In this document: one piece after another, positions 1 to 10,358 of the stretch | Layout: every line of letters begins with the position of its first letter | How positions within the stretch are numbered: the stretch's first letter is position 1 | NCBI GenBank assembly: GCA_023393525.1 | Contig: JAEWKZ010000086.1 | Coordinates: forward strand, 15,591 to 79,590 | DNA: 64,000 nucleotides | Direction of reading: 5' to 3' | Source: Pseudomonadota bacterium | GTDB taxonomy: Bacteria; Desulfobacterota; Desulfovibrionia; Desulfovibrionales; Desulfomicrobiaceae | Translations under genes and position numbers: made by a program | The notes under the pieces: generated by a model | Seen by the model: the letters and a program-made list of their open reading frames with translations, nothing else | Told to the model about the DNA's origin: nothing | Database searches by the model: none

Positions 1-521
1 TGCGCATGGAACGTTCCCTGCCCGGTGACGAAGCGCGCCGCTATGTCTACGCAGCGCTCGATCTGCAACGCCATTTCGCCAATCTCACGGCCCGAACCAT
101 GCCCGAAGCCCAGGACCGGGAACGGCTGGACGAGGCGTTCATGCACGAATTCTGCCGTCTGCATGACGACGCGGCCTTCGGCTTCGGCCTGCCCCAGGGC
201 GCTGACGCGTATCTGCGGCGCTACGCGTGCCTGCATTTCGACTTCGATTTCGCTTCGGATGGCGGCTTCGAACGCATCTTTCACGATTTCATGAACGACT
301 TCCGCCGTCACCGGCCGCGCCCCAAACCCGTCGCCCCGGAGCGGGTGCGCGAACTCTTCGGCATGGGCATGTCCGAGATCAGAAGCATGACCCGACGCGA
401 GTTCGCGCGCGTCTTCCGCAAGAAGGCCATGTCCATGCACCCGGACAAGGGCGGGGACCATGACGCCTTCGTGGAACTGCTTGAGACCTACAAGCGCCTC
501 GTGTCCTCAAAGCCCGAATAG
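1..521 (+). CDS. J-domain protein, 5' end probably outside window
   Basis: The reading frame is open from the left edge; the first visible ATG is at 6, so the true start may lie upstream. From position 6 it encodes 171 residues. The last ~55 residues form a J-domain-like segment: a helix with MGMSEIRSMTRREFARVFRKK leads into MHPDKGGDHDAF, which contains the HPD tripeptide that J-proteins use to stimulate Hsp70 (DnaK) ATPase. Known J-domains place HPD between helices II and III, as here. The upstream ~115 residues are charged and helical and I do not recognise them. A C-terminal J-domain is unlike DnaJ itself, so this is more likely a specialised DnaK co-chaperone. No neighbour clarifies its client. 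Confidence 0.7.
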   Translation, partial: RMERSLPGDEARRYVYAALDLQRHFANLTARTMPEAQDRERLDEAFMHEFCRLHDDAAFGFGLPQGADAYLRRYACLHFDFDFASDGGFERIFHDFMNDFRRHRPRPKPVAPERVRELFGMGMSEIRSMTRREFARVFRKKAMSMHPDKGGDHDAFVELLETYKRLVSSKPE

Positions 522-839
522 GCTCCGTTTTTCACTCCTTTCTTTTCACCAGGCGGATTGATCGGCCAGGCATTTTCACGCCGTGCTCCGCCCTGTCGCG
601 CCGCTTCCAAAATAATCCGCGAAATTTCAAAAAATTTGCGCTGTTGAGCCCTCCAATCTGATGACAAGGAATTGGGAAAGGAATATGAGCCGTCGCATCA
701 GCGGACATGCGTTTTGATCCGACTTCAAGAGCGGGCGCGCATGTTGGGCTGTTGTCAGTAATATATAATTATCTCAGTATGTTGTTTTGGATAGGCGCGT
801 TTTCAATTTTTGAATACTTTTACGTGCGCAGAGGAAACC
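522..839. other. Intergenic region, probable promoter for the KamA operon
   Basis: A 318-base stretch without a convincing gene. Its left half is T-rich after the J-domain gene but I see no clean terminator hairpin. Positions about 750-830 are strongly AT-rich against the high-GC background (runs of TATATAATTAT type), which suggests a promoter for the radical SAM operon. I could not place a confident -35/-10 pair. Confidence 0.4.
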
Positions 840-2075
840 ATGGACGTTGTCGAAATTGTCGCGACACAGCCTACAGAATTGGGCCCGGAGCTGGCCGAAC
901 CCCCCTCATTACCCTCCTTTTCCCAAGACCATGAGCTCAGCATCTGGGCCCATCGCAAAAATTTCATGAACACCCATTTTCCCGGCGCCACGCAAAAGGA
1001 CTGGGACAGCTGGCGCTGGCAGCTCAGGCACCGCGTGACGTCGGCCCAGGCCATGGCCGGGATTCTCGGCGTGGACGTCCCTGCGGAGGAGAAACGCGGA
1101 CGCCGTCTGCCCGCCGCGGCCACGCCGTACTACCTGTGGGTCGCTTCCCGCAGCGCGGCCCTGCGCCGCTGCATCCTGCCCGATGTCCGCGAGACCCTGG
1201 TCCTGCCTTTCGAGGCCCCCGATCCGCTCGGCGAGGAAGGACACAGCCCCGTGCCGGGCATCGTGCACCGCTATCCGGACCGGGTGCTCTTTCTGGTCAC
1301 GGAGTTCTGCTCGACCTATTGCCGCTACTGCACGCGCTCGCGCCTGGTGGGCAAGGCCGGACACCGCTCCGACATGCGCAGCTGGCAGGCCGCCCTGGAC
1401 TACATCCGCGAGCACGACGAGGTGCGCGACGTGCTGCTTTCCGGCGGCGACCCCCTGACCTTGCCGGCCATGAAGATCGAGTGGCTTCTGTCCCAGCTGC
1501 GCGCCATTTCCCATGTGGAGATCATCCGCATCGGCTCCAAGGTTCCGGCCGTGCTGCCCCAGCGCATCACGCCCAAGCTGGTGCGCATGCTGCGCCGCTA
1601 CCACCCGCTGTTCATCAGCCTGCATTTCACCCACCCCGACGAGATCACCCCGGACACGGCCCTGGCCTGCAACCGGCTGGCCGACGGGGGCATTCCGCTC
1701 GGCAGCCAGACCGTGCTGCTTTCCGGCGTCAACGACGACGTGAAAACCATGAAGCGGCTCATGCACGGCCTGGTCCGCAACCGGGTGCGGCCGTATTATC
1801 TGTACCAGTGCGACCCGATTCCCGGTTCGAGCCATTTCCGCACTCCGGTGGACACCGGGCTTGCCATCATCCAGGGGCTGCGCGGGCACACCTCGGGCTA
1901 CTGCATCCCGACCTATGTCATCGACGCGCCCGGCGGCGGGGGCAAGGTGCCGTTGCAGCCCGGCTATTTCCAAGGCCGCGACGAACAGGGGGTGGTGCTG
2001 CGCAATTACGAGGACCGGATTTTCCATTACCCCGACCAGCCTGGTCTGCGGGAGGCCCCGTGCTCGTTGGCATGA
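840..2075 (+). CDS. KamA-family radical SAM aminomutase (lysine 2,3-aminomutase-like)
   Basis: A 411-residue radical SAM protein. The [4Fe-4S] motif is C157-STY-C161-RY-C164 (CX3CX2C), followed by the LSGGDPL segment typical of KamA/EpmB proteins. Near the C-terminus YQCD and DAPGGGGK are intact; in lysine 2,3-aminomutase the two aspartates at equivalent places bind substrate lysine and the lysine of PGGGGK binds PLP. This points to an L-lysine to L-beta-lysine type reaction. Start chosen at ATG 840 because GAGGAAACC sits just upstream; an ATG at 810 lacks such a site. It is first in an operon with two ATP-grasp ligases and a GNAT and overlaps or abuts the next gene. EpmB-type action on EF-P is an alternative, but no EF-P genes are nearby. 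Confidence 0.85.
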   Translation: MDVVEIVATQPTELGPELAEPPSLPSFSQDHELSIWAHRKNFMNTHFPGATQKDWDSWRWQLRHRVTSAQAMAGILGVDVPAEEKRGRRLPAAATPYYLWVASRSAALRRCILPDVRETLVLPFEAPDPLGEEGHSPVPGIVHRYPDRVLFLVTEFCSTYCRYCTRSRLVGKAGHRSDMRSWQAALDYIREHDEVRDVLLSGGDPLTLPAMKIEWLLSQLRAISHVEIIRIGSKVPAVLPQRITPKLVRMLRRYHPLFISLHFTHPDEITPDTALACNRLADGGIPLGSQTVLLSGVNDDVKTMKRLMHGLVRNRVRPYYLYQCDPIPGSSHFRTPVDTGLAIIQGLRGHTSGYCIPTYVIDAPGGGGKVPLQPGYFQGRDEQGVVLRNYEDRIFHYPDQPGLREAPCSLA

Positions 2076-3055
2076 CTTACGACCTGCAGCAGGACTATCT
2101 GGACAGGGGATACGGCAAGGACGAGGTGGCGGAACTGGACAGCCCCGTCACAGTCGAGGCCATCCGGCAGGCGCTTGCGTCCCGGGGCCACGAGGTGGAG
2201 CTGGTGGGGGGGGTGATGCCGCTCGCGCGGGCCCTGTCCGATGGACGCCGCTGGGACATGGTCTTCAATTTCGCCGAGGGCATGCGCGGCCTGGCCCGGG
2301 AGGCTCAGGTCCCGGCGCTGCTCGATGCCTGGGACATTCCCTACACCTTTTCCGGACCCGAAGTGCTGGCCCTGTCCCTGCACAAGGGCTGGACCAACGC
2401 GGTGCTGCGGGCGCACGGCGTGCCCACGGCCGATTTCAGGATCGTGAACGGCGTGGAGGAGGTGGACGCCATCGACCTGCCCTTTCCGCTCTTTGTCAAA
2501 CCCGTGGCCGAAGGGTCCAGCAAGGGCGTGAGCGACAAGTCATTGGTCAAGGACCGGCGGGCATTGCGCGACACCTGTGCCCATGTCCTCAAAACCTTTT
2601 GTCAGCCCGCGCTGGTGGAGACCTTTCTGCCGGGTCGGGAGTTCACCGTGGGCATTTTGGGCAGCGGTCCGCAGTGCCGGGTGCTCGGGGTCATGGAGGT
2701 GCTCTCCACCGCCCGGGGCGACGCCTGCGCCTACACCTACGCCAACAAGCAGGAGTGGCGGGAGCGGGCGCTCTACGAACTGGCCGACGACGACCGCGCC
2801 GCGCAGGCCGCCGAAGTGGCGCGAGCCGCCTGGCAGGCCCTGGGATGCCTGGACGCGGGGCGGATCGACGTGCGCCTCGACGATCAGGGGCAGGCCCGAT
2901 TCATCGAGGTCAACCCGCTGGCCGGGCTCAATCCGGAGAGTTCGGATCTGCCCATTCTCTGCGGCAAGATCGGGTTGGGCTATGACGAGCTGATCGCGTC
3001 CATCATGGACTCGGCCATGGCCAGGGCCGGAAAGCGGCCCGGGAAGCGTTCATGA
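2060..3055 (+). CDS. ATP-grasp ligase, D-Ala-D-Ala ligase-like (first copy)
   Basis: About 331 residues with the D-alanine-D-alanine ligase/ATP-grasp layout: an N-terminal strand (LVGMTYDL), the segment FVKPVAEGSSKGVS that forms the ATP-binding loop, and the metal-binding end EVNPLAGLNPESSDLP. Such enzymes phosphorylate a carboxylate and join it to an amine. I chose GTG 2060, with GGGAGG a few bases upstream, because it keeps the first beta-strand; ATG 2072 (ATGA overlap with the aminomutase stop) is the alternative. It lies between the aminomutase and a second ATP-grasp enzyme, away from any mur/fts cell-wall genes, so it is unlikely to be the housekeeping Ddl. Inference: it couples a beta-amino acid or its derivative to another acid. 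Confidence 0.8.
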   Translation: MLVGMTYDLQQDYLDRGYGKDEVAELDSPVTVEAIRQALASRGHEVELVGGVMPLARALSDGRRWDMVFNFAEGMRGLAREAQVPALLDAWDIPYTFSGPEVLALSLHKGWTNAVLRAHGVPTADFRIVNGVEEVDAIDLPFPLFVKPVAEGSSKGVSDKSLVKDRRALRDTCAHVLKTFCQPALVETFLPGREFTVGILGSGPQCRVLGVMEVLSTARGDACAYTYANKQEWRERALYELADDDRAAQAAEVARAAWQALGCLDAGRIDVRLDDQGQARFIEVNPLAGLNPESSDLPILCGKIGLGYDELIASIMDSAMARAGKRPGKRS

Positions 3056-4074
3056 CGGCTTTGCATGTGGCCGTGGTTCGTGAAAGCATCCCCGACGCCG
3101 CCTCTCCCGACGCCCTCGATACGGCGGCGCAGGCCCGCGGCGTGCGGGAGAGCCTGGCCCGGTGCGGCTGGCGCACGTCGGAGCACGTTCTCGGCTCCGA
3201 CCCGTCGGCCCTGGAAGCCGGGCTTGCGCATCGCAGGCCAAGCGTCATCTTCAATCTGGTCGAGTCCTGCCACGGACTGGCCAGCCTGGCCTGTCTGGCT
3301 CCGGCCCTTTTTCGCAAGGCCGGTTTTCCCTTTACCGGCGCGGACGAGGGCAGCATGGCTCTGGCCGGAGACAAGGCCCTGGCCAGACGCCTGCTGCATG
3401 CGGCCGGACTGCCCGTTCCTCCCGGGGTGACCATGGGAGAGCTGCAACGGGGTGTTTTCCCCGGACCCGGCAGATATATCATCAAGGCGCGGTTCGAGGA
3501 CGCCTCCCTGGGACTGGGTCCGGACTGCGTCGTGGAGGTGCGGGAAGGCGCGGAGCTGCTGGCGGCCATGCGGAAGTTCGCGCCGCGCATGGGCGGTGAC
3601 TGCGTGGCCGAGGGGTATGTGCGGGGCCGGGAATTCAATCTGGCCCTCTTGGCCGAGCCGGGCGGGGGAGTGCGCGACCTGCCTCTGGCCGAAATGGTGT
3701 TCGATTCCGCCATGCCCGGCCCAGCCATCCTGCATTATGCGGCCAAGTGGGACCAGGGCAGCGCGGACTACGCCGCCTCGGTGCGCAGTTTCGACCTGGG
3801 CGGAGAGGAGGATCTGGTTTCGGAAATGAGACGGATCGGACTGGCCTGCTGGGAGCTGTTCAATCTGGCCGGGTATGCGCGCATCGATTTTCGGGTCGCG
3901 GGTCCGGGCCAAATCTACGTCATCGACGTCAATCCGAACCCCTGCATCACTCCGGACGCGGGTTTCGCTGCCGCTGCCGCGCGTGCTGGTCTGGATCACG
4001 TGGAACTGGTCCGAGAGATCGTGTTCGACGCTTTGGAACGTTCGGGAAAAACACAGGAAGGACGCCGTGTCTGA
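3052..4074 (+). CDS. ATP-grasp ligase, D-Ala-D-Ala ligase-like (second copy)
   Basis: 340 residues; the start overlaps the previous stop as ATGA, so the two are translationally coupled. It shares the overall plan of the first ligase: an N-terminal domain with NLVESCHGLASLA (compare NFAEGMRGLAREA in the first copy), a central ATP-binding region, and a C-terminal metal site YVIDVNPNPCITPDAGFAA. The two copies have clearly diverged, which suggests different substrates and successive ligation steps rather than a simple duplication. As with the first copy, the lack of cell-wall neighbours argues against a peptidoglycan role. The exact substrate cannot be read from the sequence. Confidence 0.78.
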   Translation: MTALHVAVVRESIPDAASPDALDTAAQARGVRESLARCGWRTSEHVLGSDPSALEAGLAHRRPSVIFNLVESCHGLASLACLAPALFRKAGFPFTGADEGSMALAGDKALARRLLHAAGLPVPPGVTMGELQRGVFPGPGRYIIKARFEDASLGLGPDCVVEVREGAELLAAMRKFAPRMGGDCVAEGYVRGREFNLALLAEPGGGVRDLPLAEMVFDSAMPGPAILHYAAKWDQGSADYAASVRSFDLGGEEDLVSEMRRIGLACWELFNLAGYARIDFRVAGPGQIYVIDVNPNPCITPDAGFAAAAARAGLDHVELVREIVFDALERSGKTQEGRRV

Positions 4075-4573
4075 AATATTCTTCCGGGACCGGGTGCGTG
4101 AAGGTGATCGCCAGGCAGTGCGCGAGATCGTGACCTCCACGGCCTTTTTTTCCGAGGCGGAAGTGGATGTGGCGGAAGAACTGGTGGCCGAGCATTTGGC
4201 CAAGGGGGAAGAGAGCGGATATCTTTTCATCTTCGCCGAATCCCCGCAGGGCCAGGTTCTGGGCTATGCCTGCTACGGCCCGACACCCTGCACCGCCAGC
4301 ACCTTCGATCTCTATTGGGTGGCGGTGCGCGAATCCATGCGCGGACGGGGGCTGGGGAAAATGCTGCTTTGCGAGGTGGAGGAGAGGCTGGAAGGGATGG
4401 GCGGCGGCAAGCTCATCGCCGAAACTTCGTCCAGGGAGCAGTATGCGCCGACGCACAGATTCTATCTGTCCTGCGGGTTTGAGCAGGAAGCTCGCATCGG
4501 CGATTATTACGCCCCCGGCGAGGACATCCTGTATTTCACCAAGAAGACGGGCCGCGATCAGGCCAGGGACTGA
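4067..4573 (+). CDS. GNAT-family N-acetyltransferase
   Basis: 168 residues of GNAT fold. The acetyl-CoA-binding segment is seen as VAVRESMRGRGLGKMLL (the Q/RxxGxG/A motif A), followed by a beta-strand and ETSSREQYAPTHRFYLSCGF, typical of motif B. Start is GTG 4067 with AGGAAGGA upstream, overlapping the preceding ligase by 8 bases; this fixes it as the fourth gene of the aminomutase operon. In methanogens and some bacteria AblA/AblB make N-epsilon-acetyl-beta-lysine from an aminomutase plus acetyltransferase, but AblB is longer than this protein, so the parallel is only functional inference. Its 3' end overlaps the convergent gene on the other strand by 16 bases. Confidence 0.8.
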   Translation: MSEIFFRDRVREGDRQAVREIVTSTAFFSEAEVDVAEELVAEHLAKGEESGYLFIFAESPQGQVLGYACYGPTPCTASTFDLYWVAVRESMRGRGLGKMLLCEVEERLEGMGGGKLIAETSSREQYAPTHRFYLSCGFEQEARIGDYYAPGEDILYFTKKTGRDQARD

Positions 4574-5451
4574 CTTTCGTCGCCGAGCATGGCCAGAACC
4601 ATCTCCTTTTCGACGTTCATGCGGTTTTTCACGCTGGCCTGCACGCTGGCCGTGGAAGAGCCGAACTGCGACTTGCGGTTTTCGTAGACCGTGTCGATGA
4701 GTTTTTGGGCGAGCTTTTGTTCACTTTGGTCCGTGCCGACGGACTTGATGGCCCGACTGAAAATTCTGGCCGCCCCTGCCGGACCGTGCTGCACGGCGGT
4801 GCTCCACAGGGCTTCGCGGACAGCCGCGGGCATGGCGTCCATATCCACGCCGGTTCGAGCCAAAATCTTGTCACGGGCGGGAGCGTAGTGGCTCGCCTCG
4901 ATGAAGTCCCGCTGCAGTTGGCCGAATTTTTCCGGGTTCTCGGCCGCTATGCCACGCCAGACATCGGGCATGCGCCCTTTGGTCGAGCCCGTGTCCGCAG
5001 GGCCTGCCGCCTTGAGCTTTTCGGCCCAGGCGGGTTCCTGCCCGCGCAGGAATTCGATGAAGCCTTTCATGGTGCCGGGCTTGGACGCGATCTGGTAGGT
5101 TCCGTAGGAGGTTCCTCCATTCCTGTCGTATCCTATGGCGTTCACGCCCTGGGTGCCTGATTCGAAGGTCGAGGACAAATCGCCGATGGCGGACTGTTTG
5201 CCGCCGCTTTTTCTTCCGGCGCTTGCCTGCTCATGCCTCATGATCGAGGCCAGGCCATGCAGGGCGTCCTGCATGAGGGAGTTTTCCATGGAGCCTCCCC
5301 CCAGGCTCGAACTCAAGGCCTGCATGTCCCTGCCCCCCAGAGCCTGGCGCATGTGGCTCTGGAATCCGCCGGCCAGAGCGGCGTTGCGGCTTTTGCGTTC
5401 CGGGGTGGTGCCCATGAGGGTCATCAGTTGGATGGGGTCGAGAAGGCTCAT
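4558..5451 (-). CDS. Lysozyme-like protein, putative peptidoglycan hydrolase
   Basis: 297 residues from ATG 5451 (GGAG upstream on the minus strand; an in-frame start 24 bases further upstream looks worse). The first ~85 residues are low-complexity and glycine/serine-rich, without a signal peptide. The middle contains FESGTQGVNAIGYD followed by GGTSYGTYQIAS, resembling the acidic residue plus beta-hairpin of lysozyme/chitosanase-type folds. A helical C-terminal half follows (AVREALWSTAVQHGPAGAARIF). Similar modules occur in secreted or phage-related muralytic proteins; that assignment is from pattern only. No phage or flagellar genes lie beside it. It converges on and overlaps the GNAT gene by 16 bases. 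Confidence 0.5.
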   Translation of the reverse strand: MSLLDPIQLMTLMGTTPERKSRNAALAGGFQSHMRQALGGRDMQALSSSLGGGSMENSLMQDALHGLASIMRHEQASAGRKSGGKQSAIGDLSSTFESGTQGVNAIGYDRNGGTSYGTYQIASKPGTMKGFIEFLRGQEPAWAEKLKAAGPADTGSTKGRMPDVWRGIAAENPEKFGQLQRDFIEASHYAPARDKILARTGVDMDAMPAAVREALWSTAVQHGPAGAARIFSRAIKSVGTDQSEQKLAQKLIDTVYENRKSQFGSSTASVQASVKNRMNVEKEMVLAMLGDESQSLA

Positions 5452-5648
5452 GTAACGTCTCCGTGTCAAAATCATGTCGCGGTCAAGGCTTCAGCCCGAA
5501 CATAGCAGATTTCGGGCCAGCCCGGTGAACACGTGCCCTGCCGCCGGACGGACCACATGGGGATGCCCGGAGCGGGAATTTTATTCCGGCGATTTCTGTG
5601 CGTCATTCGGCAGGGCGACTGCCGGCAAACCTTTAGAGTGAGATTTTT

Positions 5649-6686
5649 ATGCATCTGAGATCTTTCGAGTATTTTCGCGCCGTGGCCATTGTCCTGATCG
5701 TCGTGGGGCATTCCTACGGTATCTCCGGCTGGTGGATCGACAGTTTCGGGGAACGGGTGCTGGCCAATCTCATTTCAGGTGGGACATCGCTGTTTGTGTT
5801 CATTTCCGGGTTTCTTTTTCATCATGTTTTCTATCCCAAATTCGTGTACCGGAAATTTTTGGAAAAGAAGATCAGAAACGTCTACATTCCGTATCTCATT
5901 TTGTCTGCGCTCCCCATCGTACTTGCTTTGATTCTCAAAGAGCCTTTTCCTGAATTCTACTTTGGACCTGGAGATTCCTTCTACGACAGAATTCTTCGTC
6001 CGATTTTTCTGTACTACTGGTATGGCGGTGTGATGGTTTATTGGTATATACCTTTCATAATGGCCATGTTCATTATTTCTCCTGTTTTTATATCATTTAT
6101 AAAAATAAGTACCCGCTATAAAATATATATTTTAATTGCTCTGTCGCTCATATCGATTTTTATGCACAGGCCTGTGAATAACTGGTCGATTGTGCAGTCT
6201 GTAGTTTATTTCGCGCCTGTTTACATGTTTGGAATATTGTGTTCAATGGAGCGCGATTATATATATGAAAAATTCAAAGGAAAGGATGTTCATCTTTTAG
6301 CGTGCGTTATTTTCTTGGCCGTAGTCCAGGCCGCTTTTTTTGATGCGTGCGGAAATTTGCAGAAAAATCCCTTTGAATTTAACTGGATTGATATTTCCTA
6401 TATACAGAAGCAGATTTTGTGTGTGTACTTCATGGTTTTCTTGCATAAGTATGAGCATATAGACAGTCCGCTTCTCAAGACCCTGGCCGCATCAAGTTTC
6501 GCCATCTACTTTCTGCACGGTTGGATCATCTATCTGATTTCAACGGTTCAGTCCTTTTACAAGCCTTTTTACGGATTGCATCTCTTGCCCGTTCTGTCCC
6601 CTCTGGTCATTTGGGCCTCCTACACCCTCGCCAAGAAGGTCAGAAAAGCGTTTCCCGAAAAAAGCAGAATGATCATAGGTTGGTAG
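5649..6686 (+). CDS. Membrane acyltransferase (acyltransferase 3 / OafA-like)
   Basis: 345 residues, with around ten hydrophobic segments. The N-terminus LRSFEYFRAVAIVLIVVGHSYG carries the histidine-containing motif of the acyltransferase 3 family, integral inner-membrane enzymes that O-acylate sugars of LPS, exopolysaccharide or glycolipids. The 3' half is strikingly AT-rich (many ATA, TTA and TAT codons) compared with neighbours, suggesting horizontal acquisition. Only a weak ribosome site is visible before ATG 5649. A strong terminator follows. It stands alone, so its sugar substrate is unknown. Confidence 0.82.
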   Translation: MHLRSFEYFRAVAIVLIVVGHSYGISGWWIDSFGERVLANLISGGTSLFVFISGFLFHHVFYPKFVYRKFLEKKIRNVYIPYLILSALPIVLALILKEPFPEFYFGPGDSFYDRILRPIFLYYWYGGVMVYWYIPFIMAMFIISPVFISFIKISTRYKIYILIALSLISIFMHRPVNNWSIVQSVVYFAPVYMFGILCSMERDYIYEKFKGKDVHLLACVIFLAVVQAAFFDACGNLQKNPFEFNWIDISYIQKQILCVYFMVFLHKYEHIDSPLLKTLAASSFAIYFLHGWIIYLISTVQSFYKPFYGLHLLPVLSPLVIWASYTLAKKVRKAFPEKSRMIIGW

Positions 6687-6731
6687 CTCGTCATTGGTGT
6701 TGCTATCAATGGCATGGAATTTCTTTGCCCA

Positions 6732-6769
6732 GGGCGTTCAAGGATGAGCGCCCTTTTCTTTCCTTTTTT
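6732..6769 (+). terminator. Rho-independent terminator after acyltransferase gene
   Basis: Nine-base stem GGGCGTTCA/TGAGCGCCC (one G-U pair) with an AGGA loop at 6732-6753, followed by TTTTCTTTCCTTTTTT. It isolates the acyltransferase from the downstream histidine kinase. Confidence 0.85.
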
Positions 6770-6834
6770 ATCTCCGCAGGCTATGAGGCGTTCATCAGTT
6801 TGTCAGGGCTTTGCCTTGTACCTGGGAGGATTTC

Positions 6835-9075
<2,241 letters not shown>

Positions 9076-9241
9076 GTCCGCGCCATTGAAAGGGCGTTTG
9101 CGCGGTCGGCGGCGAGAATCGGCGTTGTTGAACGCCGGCCCGTCATTGTGCTGCCGCCGGCGCGTCGCACGCTTGTCAGCGTTGTCTGTCATTGGTAGGT
9201 ATCTGGATGTCTTTCCTACACATTTATAAGGAGAATTTGGC

Positions 9242-10297
9242 ATGAAACGGATTGTTTTGATAATCGTATTTCTGCTCATGGGTTCATCCCAGGCCATGGC
9301 CGACACCCTGCAACTGCTGACCTGGAAAGGCTACGCGCCCAAGGAGCTGGTGGACAAGTTCGAGGCCGAGACGGGAGTCAAGGTCGAGGTGACCTATTCC
9401 AACAACGAGGAAATGATCGCCAAGCTGCGGGCCACGCGCGGGGCGGGCTTCGATCTGGCCCAGCCCAGCCAGGACCGCATCTCCTCGGTGCAGGAGGAGT
9501 TCGGCATCTATCAGCCCATCGACTACTCCAGGATCGAGGCCGATCTGTTCATTCCCTCCATGCTCGAAGCCGTGAAGAAGAACACCCTGGTCGGCGGCCA
9601 GTCCTACGCGGTTCCCTTCTGCTGGGGCACTTCCGGGCTGGTGGTCAACACCGCCCAGGCTGCGGGCGCGACATCCTGGAAGGCGCTCATCGATCCGCAG
9701 TACAAGGGTCGCATCAGCTACCGCTTGAAACGGCCGGCTCTCATCGGCCTCGGATTTGCCCTGGGGTACGATCCCTTCGCCCTGTATGCCGACGAAAAGG
9801 CCTACGCCGAGATGCTCTCCAAGATCGAGGCCGAGCTGATCAAGGCCAAGCCCCTGGTCAAGAACTATTGGGCCAACGGCGACCAGCTGCTGGAATCCGT
9901 GCGCTCAGGCGAAGTGACCGTGGCCGAGGCCTGGGACAACGGCGGATGGAAGCTGCATGAAGACAACAACGATATCGACTTCGTGGCTCCGAGCGAGGGC
10001 GCGCTGGGCTGGATCGACACCTTCACCATTCCGGCCAAGGCCAAGAATGTGGAAGCCGCCTACAAGTGGATCAACTTCATGCTGAAGCCGGAAAACAGCG
10101 GCTACTTCACTTCCGCCGAGAAGACTCCCACGGCCTCCAAGGGTGCGGGCCCGTTCATCGACCCCGCTTTCCAGGCCAATTTCGATCGTTCCTTCCCGCA
10201 GGCGACCATCGACAACATCAAGTGGTACCCGCCGGTTCCGGCCAACCTGGAAGCCATGGAAGGCAAGGTGCTGGACAAGGTCAAGGCCTCCAATTAA
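9242..10297 (+). CDS. Periplasmic substrate-binding protein, spermidine/putrescine type (PotD-like)
   Basis: 351 residues with a clear signal peptide (KRIVLIIVFLLMGSSQAMA, cleavage before DTLQ) and AAGGAG before ATG 9242. The mature protein begins LLTWKGYAPKELVDKFEAETGVKVEVTY, the usual opening of PotD/PotF-type binding proteins, with later AEAWDNGGWKL and YKWINFMLKPE segments. It delivers substrate to the membrane complex encoded by the next three genes. A terminator hairpin directly after it would allow more binding protein than ATPase or permease, a common arrangement. Polyamine is the best guess; related proteins bind other amines or small organic ligands. Confidence 0.88.
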   Translation: MKRIVLIIVFLLMGSSQAMADTLQLLTWKGYAPKELVDKFEAETGVKVEVTYSNNEEMIAKLRATRGAGFDLAQPSQDRISSVQEEFGIYQPIDYSRIEADLFIPSMLEAVKKNTLVGGQSYAVPFCWGTSGLVVNTAQAAGATSWKALIDPQYKGRISYRLKRPALIGLGFALGYDPFALYADEKAYAEMLSKIEAELIKAKPLVKNYWANGDQLLESVRSGEVTVAEAWDNGGWKLHEDNNDIDFVAPSEGALGWIDTFTIPAKAKNVEAAYKWINFMLKPENSGYFTSAEKTPTASKGAGPFIDPAFQANFDRSFPQATIDNIKWYPPVPANLEAMEGKVLDKVKASN

Positions 10298-10304
10298 GCA
10301 CGAA

Positions 10305-10336
10305 GGTCCGAAGCCCTTGGGTTTCGGACCTTTTTT
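10305..10336 (+). terminator. Intrinsic terminator/attenuator between binding protein and ABC ATPase
   Basis: Near-perfect stem GGTCCGAAGCCC/GGGTTTCGGACC (one G-U pair, very short loop) at 10305-10330, followed by TTTTTT. The downstream ATPase starts 23 bases later, so partial read-through probably sets transporter stoichiometry. Confidence 0.88.
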
Positions 10337-10358
10337 ATTTTTTACAACGGAAAATCGC

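Noticed and set aside
2060..4074. Housekeeping D-Ala-D-Ala ligase for peptidoglycan
   Set aside because: There are two diverged copies in an operon with an aminomutase and a GNAT and no mur/fts genes nearby, so a cell-wall role is less likely than a dedicated pathway.
9120..9137. CGGCGTT-GTTG-AACGCCG hairpin after the histidine kinase as a terminator
   Set aside because: The stem is perfect but no T-run follows on either strand, so a rho-independent terminator is not supported.
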